Origin: Thecamonas trahens ATCC 50062
Lineage: Eukaryota; Apusozoa; Apusomonadida; Apusomonadidae
Reading direction: 5' to 3'
Assembly (NCBI RefSeq): GCF_000142905.1
Contig: NW_013657676.1
Coordinates: 261,382-302,632 of the forward strand
DNA length: 41,251 nt
A program made the position numbers and the translations under genes. Shown here one piece after another: positions 35,946 through 41,251 of this stretch. The notes below the pieces were generated by a model. That model was given only the letters and a program-made list of their open reading frames with translations, did not search any database and was not told the origin of the DNA. Each line of letters starts with the position of its first letter. Within the stretch, counting starts at the first letter, position 1.

Positions 35946-38285
35946 ATGGCCGGATACGGCACCGCAGGCATGGGTGTGCTGTATGACCCGTTGTGTGCCG
36001 CCGTAGCAAGGGGGCCTCGTGCTCGCTCGCCTCGCCCGACACACGCGCCAGACTCGCCGCCTGTTACGGTGGCTGGGCCGTTCAAGCACATGTTGCCGGA
36101 TGCTGGCCCTGCTGGTAGCAGAAGCGCGGGTGGGAGCAAAAGCGCCGCAGCTGTGCGTGACTCGACGTCGTCCAGCAGATCCCAGGTCTCGGGTGAGCGA
36201 AGCGCGATATCTGGCGTGTCTAGAAAGGCAGGGGGAGGGAGGAGGGCATCGCTCGGCAGCAGCAGCAGCAGTAGCGGTGGCAAGGCGAGAGGCAAGGGCA
36301 AAGTCAGATTGGCGTCGAAGAAGAAACCAAAGCCAGACAAGGGCAAGAGCCCGTTGTCGCATCGCGGGTCGGAGAAGAGCAGACGTGACGCGACGAGGCC
36401 GCGTTGGTCGTTTAATGTGGCCCGGGCGCTGGTGGCGTGTACCACGCCGCAGCTGGAGCCTGTGCGGGCGCACGCGCTCCTTGCCGAAGCCGTGCCGCTT
36501 CTTTCGGTCCCGATGTTTGTGTACTCGTCGGCCGAGGCCGCACGCAACGGGCGCAAGTCGCTGCTCGCGCTGTGGGAGTGGTTGCTGACGCCGGCAGGCG
36601 AGGCCGTGGCCACAAAGTCTGCCGCGCGGTCCGAATCCATTGGCGAGAACACTCGGTTCACGGCGCTTGCGAGTCTTATGCACCGCGGCGAGTGGTCGCT
36701 CAAAACGCTGCAGTTCTCCAAGACGCTGCGGCCCATGGCGTCCAAGATCGACATCGCCCTGGCGGTTCGCTACCGCGACGCACTCGTCGCCACGCTTCGC
36801 GTGGCGCTCGACGCGCTGGCAGGCACCTTTGGCACACGGCTGTCGTCGGCCAAGGCCACATTCTGCGCACGAGTCCTTGCTGTCGCCTATTTTTCCGTGC
36901 CCGGTGTGTGTGGCCACATTGTGCTCGCCACCGACCCGCCACTGACAGACGCCGGGTCGCCCGAGACGGGCGCATGCAACGCCAACGACGCCAGCGACTC
37001 CGAACGCTCGCCGTCGACGCCGCGGTGGGCCGGTGGTGCCGGCGACGACGAGGTCGTCGAAGACGCCGGCGAGGACCATGACAAGGCAAGGTCTCGCATC
37101 GAGCGCGAGACAAAAGCCCGCGAGGCCACCCACGCCGAGCTCGCCGACCTCTGTGTCTCGGACAAGATGCTTTCGGCTCAGCTCGGCATCGAGCTGCCGC
37201 CAGACCTTGTGGTCTATCCGTACCTCTTTCGCGGCCTCCCGCAGTCGGCCTCGTCCGAGTTTGAGGTCGATCCGGATGCCCGCTGGCTCTCTGTCCTTGC
37301 CAAGCGGTGCAAGATGTTCATGCTCTTCATTCGCGAGCTTGTGCTCCACGTCCGACGCGTGTTTCGGCTCTCCAGCGGCGGCGCGCAGTCTGTCGTACCG
37401 TGGATGCTTGTGCCTGGTTTCCAGGCTCTCGTTGAGGCGCTCTGCTTTGAGGTCCGTGTCCGCAACGCAGCAAGCGGGCATGACTCGGCGTTTATCGAGG
37501 CCACGCAGTTTGTGCTCCTCAATCCATACCTGATCTCGGTCCTTGTCCGCGACCTGCTCTCGAACATCTCGCTGCACGACGTGGAGCAAGTCGGTGCCGG
37601 CCTCGATCGGGTTGCGCGATGGCTCGCCTTTGCTGGCCGGGTCCACTCGCGCGCCACGCTGTACAACACTTTTGATCCCTCGTTCCTCATCCAAGTTCTC
37701 GACCTGCTCCTGGGCGTCGAACGCTACTCACTCACCGCCAAGGCGCTCGCGTTCATCTCGGACCACGAGACCGTGTTCCAGGGCGAGGCCCGCATTGCAC
37801 TCATGGGCAACATCCTCCTCCGCAAGTACTTCTTCCATCTCTTTCTACACTGGTCGACTGCCGTCCGCAAGCTCTTCCACGCCGTTGTCATCTACCACGT
37901 GGTTCCTATCGATGCCGCCGACGCCGTCGCGGCGTCGGTCCATATCTCCGACAATGCCCCGCACTGGGAAGTGTATCTCTCGTGCGAGACCAATGTCGAG
38001 GGTCCCGAGCAGGCCGTAGACCTTGTTCTTGCCTCCAAACTCCACGGCTATCTCACCATGCTCCGCGACGCCGCCGTCCCGCCGCACCTCGCTGTGTACC
38101 TGCCCAAGGCGCTCGGCGAGTTTGACGAGGCCTTTATGGCCTACCTGGATTGGCGATCGATGTCACGCAAGGTTGCACCCGACGAACCCGGCCGCGCTCC
38201 GCCGGCCATCTCCTTTGATCTCACAGTCCATCTGCCCAGGGACGGCTATCATGCCGCACTCGGCGCCGCAGCTCAAGATGGATAA
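35946..38285 (+). CDS. Large helical protein, DUF1765-like
   Basis: Single exon, about 779 residues. The first ~150 residues are disordered and basic (Ser-rich tract, then KARGKGKVRLASKKKPKPDK). The rest is helical and hydrophobic without clear membrane spans. The segment FLIQVLDLLLGVERYSLTAK, then FISDHETVFQG, ILLRKYFFHLFLHWSTAVRK and LFHAVVIYHVV resembles the conserved core of the DUF1765/UPF0592 family known from fungi. In that family an F-x-x-LFLHW-x-x-x-VR-x-x-F block is typical. I recall yeast members linked to osmosensor scaffolding, but biochemical function is not settled and I do not assign one. An acidic, Ser-rich insertion (about 36940-37080) interrupts the fold. The ATG at 35946 (GTTCATGG) was chosen because upstream in-frame sequence is Pro/His-rich leader. 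It ends 18 bases from the convergent YJU2 gene. Confidence 0.6.
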   Translation: MAGYGTAGMGVLYDPLCAAVARGPRARSPRPTHAPDSPPVTVAGPFKHMLPDAGPAGSRSAGGSKSAAAVRDSTSSSRSQVSGERSAISGVSRKAGGGRRASLGSSSSSSGGKARGKGKVRLASKKKPKPDKGKSPLSHRGSEKSRRDATRPRWSFNVARALVACTTPQLEPVRAHALLAEAVPLLSVPMFVYSSAEAARNGRKSLLALWEWLLTPAGEAVATKSAARSESIGENTRFTALASLMHRGEWSLKTLQFSKTLRPMASKIDIALAVRYRDALVATLRVALDALAGTFGTRLSSAKATFCARVLAVAYFSVPGVCGHIVLATDPPLTDAGSPETGACNANDASDSERSPSTPRWAGGAGDDEVVEDAGEDHDKARSRIERETKAREATHAELADLCVSDKMLSAQLGIELPPDLVVYPYLFRGLPQSASSEFEVDPDARWLSVLAKRCKMFMLFIRELVLHVRRVFRLSSGGAQSVVPWMLVPGFQALVEALCFEVRVRNAASGHDSAFIEATQFVLLNPYLISVLVRDLLSNISLHDVEQVGAGLDRVARWLAFAGRVHSRATLYNTFDPSFLIQVLDLLLGVERYSLTAKALAFISDHETVFQGEARIALMGNILLRKYFFHLFLHWSTAVRKLFHAVVIYHVVPIDAADAVAASVHISDNAPHWEVYLSCETNVEGPEQAVDLVLASKLHGYLTMLRDAAVPPHLAVYLPKALGEFDEAFMAYLDWRSMSRKVAPDEPGRAPPAISFDLTVHLPRDGYHAALGAAAQDG

Positions 38286-38303
38286 ACACTGTCGTGGCTG
38301 CCG

Positions 38304-39287
38304 CTACGAGCTAGAGTCCGAGTCCGAATCGCCGTAGCCCGCGAGCAACGATACAGGCGCAGGCGTCGGTGCAGGCGCGGGGGCAGCCGCAGACACAGGC
38401 GCGGGGGTGGCTTTGGGGTTGAGCTTTGCCCGCTTCACCGCACGCACCACGACGCTGCCTCGCGGCCGCGGTCGCTTGCCCACCGCCGAGCCCCCCACCG
38501 CTGTGCGAACGTTAACAGGGTTCGCATCGGGCGTAGCAGCTGGGCCAAGACCGAGGCTGGGCTCACCGGCGTCGCCGACAGGAGGTGAACGGTCGTCGAG
38601 GCGGATGACCCGCGCGGCGCGGGCGGCAAAGATCTCGCGCATCCGCTGCTCGTCAGCCTCGTCGAGTGTGTCTGAGGCAGCGGCAGCAGCAAGGGCCTCG
38701 GCATCTGCAGCGCGTGCGGCAAGGAGTGCCATGGGGTCAACGTCGTTGAGCTGGGCGTTAATGGCGCGCAGATCCTCCAGTCGCTCGAGGTCTTCCATCT
38801 CGCGGCGGGTGTCTGCGGCGCGCTGTTCGAGAGCGGCCATGGGATCGCCGCCGCCGTCGCCATCGCCGCCGCCGTCGGCGTCATCGTCGACCATCTCGCG
38901 CAGCGGCTTGACAGCAGTGGCGGCGGTGGCGGCCTCGTGCAGCCGCTTGACGCGGTGCTCGGCGACGTAGCTCGCGGTCTTGGGATCCGTCTTGATGGTA
39001 AACTCGGAGGCGCACTCGGGACACTTGCAATAGAACCGGTGGACGGGGACGCCGAGGTAGTCCTCGCCGATCACCGTCTCTTTGCGGGCGATGAACCGCT
39101 TGTTAAAGCCGATGAGCGAGCCGCACGCGCCACAGAGCGCCGTAAAGGGCATGGCGAGTCGGACCTTGGTCTGCTTGGGCCGCTTCGCCCCACGCCCGCC
39201 CCGTCGGCCCTTGGTCTTCTCGCGCGGCACATTAGCCGGGTCCATCCCCGGCGGAAAGTAGAACGACTGCTCCTTGCGTGAGCCCAT
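38304..39287 (-). CDS. Pre-mRNA splicing factor YJU2/CCDC94 (CWC16 family)
   Basis: Spliceosome step-one factor acting after Prp2 remodelling. The product is 327 residues and single-exon. Family features: the N-terminus MGSRKEQSFYFPPGMDPANV (compare K-x-x-N-K-Y-Y-P-P-D-x-D-P); a VRLAMPFTALCGACG block with zinc-type Cys52 and Cys55; FNKRFIARKETV; EDYLGVPVHRFYCKCPEC with Cys89 and Cys92; FTIKTDPKTASYVAEH; and the downstream PMAALEQRAADTRREME-LERLEDL helix. Compared with animal YJU2, there is an extra basic insertion (KTKGRRGGRGAKRPKQT) after residue ~23. The tail is long, Ala/Pro-rich and ends in DSDSDSSS. CCDC130, the paralogue, is less likely because the ARKETV and YLG-P spacing follow YJU2. 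The start codon is at 39287. Confidence 0.93.
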   Translation of the reverse strand: MGSRKEQSFYFPPGMDPANVPREKTKGRRGGRGAKRPKQTKVRLAMPFTALCGACGSLIGFNKRFIARKETVIGEDYLGVPVHRFYCKCPECASEFTIKTDPKTASYVAEHRVKRLHEAATAATAVKPLREMVDDDADGGGDGDGGGDPMAALEQRAADTRREMEDLERLEDLRAINAQLNDVDPMALLAARAADAEALAAAAASDTLDEADEQRMREIFAARAARVIRLDDRSPPVGDAGEPSLGLGPAATPDANPVNVRTAVGGSAVGKRPRPRGSVVVRAVKRAKLNPKATPAPVSAAAPAPAPTPAPVSLLAGYGDSDSDSSS

Positions 39288-39791
39288 GGTGGTGGTGGCG
39301 GGTGTGGAGTGACGTGGCGACGGCAGTGGCGGCGGGAGAAGGGAGAGGAAGTGGCTGCGGTGTCGCGCCGAGTCGCCGACGGCAAAAGGCCCAGCTGCCG
39401 ACAGAAGGGCCGCTGATGCGAGCTGTGATTGCGATGGTGGCAGAGGGCATCATTGGCGGACTGTTACCCACTCGGGGATGGTCAGGAGGTGTGGTGGTGT
39501 GGCGGGGGGCGCGGGGCGAGGGGCGGGGAGTGATAGCCCTTGCTGGGCGTTTACATGACTGACCGGATGGGGGGGAGGTGGAGGGATGAGGTGCAGCCCC
39601 GACGCGTGATCACTTGTTTTCGCACTCGCCGAAAGCCGTCACACGCACACACACGCGTGCAGAAGCAACGACGGGATGGATCACGGCCAGCAGGGTAGTA
39701 GTGCAGCGGTAGAGACGATCGCGGGTAGGGGACCATGCGGCAAACGGCGTGTAGAGTCAGTGCCGTGTTTACGGATCGCTATCTCTCAATA
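39288..39791. other. Intergenic region, YJU2 / MDR reductase
   Basis: A 504-base stretch upstream of YJU2 and downstream of the reductase (both minus strand). It is G-rich on the plus strand near 39480-39600 (GGGGGG at about 39569) and has a short CA/CG repeat near 39643-39656. Only short shadow reading frames occur. I see no gene or RNA. Confidence 0.7.
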
Positions 39792-40844
39792 CTAGGCCGA
39801 CAGATGGGTGGCAACAAGCTTGACGCCCGAGACGCCGCCGGCAAGCTGGGCGATGCCGTTGGCAAGATCGGCCCAAGACGAGCCAAGCTCGAGCACGTTC
39901 TGCGCCTGGATAGGGATGGCCTGGAGCGCGGAAGCGATGGTATCGTACGCACCGGCAGCCCACTGGCCAAGCTCGGACTCGGGGTTGAACTCGACGACGA
40001 TGGTGAAGATGTGGGTGACGTTGTCTGGGAAGGTGGCGTCCTCGATGCCCTGGTTGATCGAGGTGATGTAGCTGGGCTGCGACGAGTCAAGCAGCGCCGC
40101 GGCCTTGAGCGTTGTGTCGGGCGAGATGGTGTCAAAGGCGAGGGTGAGCGGCTCGCCGTTGAGAGCAGCAGCGACCTGGTCAGCGTAGTCGGCGTCGTGG
40201 TAGTCGATGACGGCGGCGGCACCGAGGGCAGTCAGCCGCTCGGTGTGCTTGGCCGATGCAAGGGTGATGACCCGGAAGCCGGCGTAGTTGGCGAGCTGGA
40301 TGGCGACGTGGCCAACCGACGACGCGCCGCCCCAGATCAGCAGCGGCCGGCCGGCGCCGGAGCCGGGCGCCAGCGCCAGATCCGCACCAAGGCTTGGCAG
40401 CTGCTTGAAGAGCGCGACAGCAGCGGTAAAGATGGCGAGCGGAACCGTCGCCGCGTCGGCGTGCGAAAGCGCCTCGGGCTTGGGGAAGACTGTGTACCAC
40501 GGCGTGTCGACAGCTTCCTGGAACGCGCCGTTGGCATCGGCAATGGGCGTGTACGCGTACACCTCGTCGCCGACCTTGACGTTGGTCACGCCCTCGCCCA
40601 CCGCCGTCACCTTGCCGGACGCGTCGTTGCCGAGCACCTGCGCCGGCAGCTTGGACAGGAGGAAGTTGTACTGGACCATCTTCCAGTCGACCGGGTTGAC
40701 AGCCGCAGCGTCGACCGCCACCCGCACATAGCCGGGCGCGGGCGTGCCAGTCGGCGCAGGCACCTGGACCACAGCCACGTTGGCCGCGATGTCGTCGCCG
40801 GCTCCCGTGGCGACCACTCCGATCTGGGTTGTCTTGGCGCTCAT
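39792..40844 (-). CDS. MDR-superfamily NAD(P)H-dependent oxidoreductase (quinone or enoyl reductase-like)
   Basis: 350 residues, single-exon. It has the zinc-free quinone oxidoreductase/trans-enoyl reductase plan: N-terminal GroES-like fold with AVDAAAVNPVDWKMVQ, VLGNDASGKVTAVGEGV and VKVGDEVYAYTP. The Rossmann domain carries the nucleotide-binding GGASSVGHVAIQLANYAG, then ALGAAAVIDYHDADYADQV and LAFDTISPDTTL. The catalytic-zinc Cys of alcohol dehydrogenases is absent, which agrees with NADPH-dependent reduction of alkenes or quinones. The A/S-SVG loop and the NPVDWK motif are typical of fungal toxD-like reductases, but the substrate cannot be told. No targeting signal is seen, so it is likely cytosolic. 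The start MSAKTTQIGVV at 40844 follows a CAA/CAT-rich leader. Confidence 0.93.
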   Translation of the reverse strand: MSAKTTQIGVVATGAGDDIAANVAVVQVPAPTGTPAPGYVRVAVDAAAVNPVDWKMVQYNFLLSKLPAQVLGNDASGKVTAVGEGVTNVKVGDEVYAYTPIADANGAFQEAVDTPWYTVFPKPEALSHADAATVPLAIFTAAVALFKQLPSLGADLALAPGSGAGRPLLIWGGASSVGHVAIQLANYAGFRVITLASAKHTERLTALGAAAVIDYHDADYADQVAAALNGEPLTLAFDTISPDTTLKAAALLDSSQPSYITSINQGIEDATFPDNVTHIFTIVVEFNPESELGQWAAGAYDTIASALQAIPIQAQNVLELGSSWADLANGIAQLAGGVSGVKLVATHLSA

Positions 40845-41251
40845 AATGATGATGTTGTTGCTACTGTTGTTGCGTCTGAGTGTGTGGAGAAATAAAAACC
40901 CAATACCGGCAGCTGGAAAAGGCTGCGGTTTTGTCTCTGCAACGTGTTTGGCCATCAGCCGCCACAACCAACTTGACGTCAACAGCACAAAACCAAACAC
41001 AACGCTCCGCCACATTCCCTTCTTTTTTTTTGGCCAATGCGGGCCATCGAGAAAATAGAACAGGTTCGCTGCTTCAAACTCAACCTGTTGCCACTTCCCC
41101 TCTTCCCCATGCCCTCCTACTGTTGGCTGGTGGCGAAAGAAACCAAAGTGGCCGGGAGGAGGAGGGGGGGGGGGGGGAGGAAGGGGGAGCCACAGCACAT
41201 ACACACGCACACATACACACACTTCACGTTACTTGTACCCCCCTCCCCGGA
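40845..41251 (-). promoter_or_regulatory. 5' flank of the MDR reductase
   Basis: A 407-base region with no gene, ending at the window edge. The coding-strand leader is CAA/CAT-triplet rich directly before the ATG. A T9 run is at about 41024-41032, a 14-base poly-G run at 41164-41177, and CA repeats follow at 41196-41222. Position 40973-40982 holds the perfect palindrome TTGACGTCAA. Confidence 0.5.
40973..40982. promoter_or_regulatory. CRE-like palindrome TTGACGTCAA
   Basis: Perfect 10-base palindrome containing TGACGTCA, the bZIP (CREB/ATF) core, about 130 bases upstream of the reductase ATG. A single occurrence in a GC-rich genome could be chance. Function is inferred only from the motif. 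Confidence 0.3.

Noticed and set aside
35724-37694. A 656-codon antisense frame opposite the DUF1765-like gene
   Set aside because: It is a shadow frame of GC-rich coding DNA. The plus-strand protein has family-like helices while this one has no recognisable motif.

Overview
This window reads as nuclear DNA of a GC-rich, gene-dense, free-living unicellular eukaryote. Eukaryote-only families (SCAMP, Rab7, YJU2/CCDC94, IMP4, MSH2, GPS2-like) sit beside short spliceosomal introns, and there are no operons or ribosome-binding sites. A transmembrane calpain, several new-looking domain fusions and single-exon housekeeping genes point to a protist. An apusomonad such as Thecamonas is my best guess, but that is inference and not proven by the sequence. 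No tRNA, rRNA, transposon or CRISPR array was seen.

Layout, left to right: the C-terminal end of a tail-anchored protein (+); a SCAMP (-); a GPS2-like corepressor subunit (-); a RecQ/WRN-like helicase (+); adenosine deaminase (-); an RluA-type pseudouridine synthase (-); an SCP2-domain protein (-); a very large Schlafen/AlbA - STAND NTPase - TPR protein (-); an EF-hand/universal-stress-protein fusion (+); IMP4 (+); MSH2 (+, with an apparent one-base frameshift); a PX - DJ-1-like - DYRK-like kinase fusion (-); a 664-base N gap; a DEK1-like transmembrane calpain with a Ser-Ala-Ser-Gly tail (+); Rab7 (-); an ERp29-type PDI (-); an ankyrin/IQ/coiled-coil protein (-); a DUF1765-like helical protein (+); the splicing factor YJU2 (-); and an MDR-family oxidoreductase (-).

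The genes do not form one pathway. They fall into DNA maintenance (RecQ, MSH2), RNA processing (IMP4, pseudouridine synthase, YJU2), membrane traffic (SCAMP, Rab7, PX kinase), signalling (EF-hand/USP, calpain, kinase, STAND protein) and metabolism (adenosine deaminase, MDR reductase). Packing is extreme: all five convergent pairs end within 37 bases of each other and two overlap at their stop codons. Seven introns can be reconstructed. Five of them use the donor GTACGY, and two of them fall inside or directly after the start codon. Poly-C/G runs and CA repeats are confined to introns and 5' flanks.

The strongest candidate for something undescribed is the single polypeptide at 10241-14965, which joins a Schlafen/AlbA-type domain with nuclease-like carboxylates to a STAND/NB-ARC NTPase and about eleven TPRs, the general plan of an NLR-like immune receptor. 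The PX - DJ-1-like - kinase fusion is the second.
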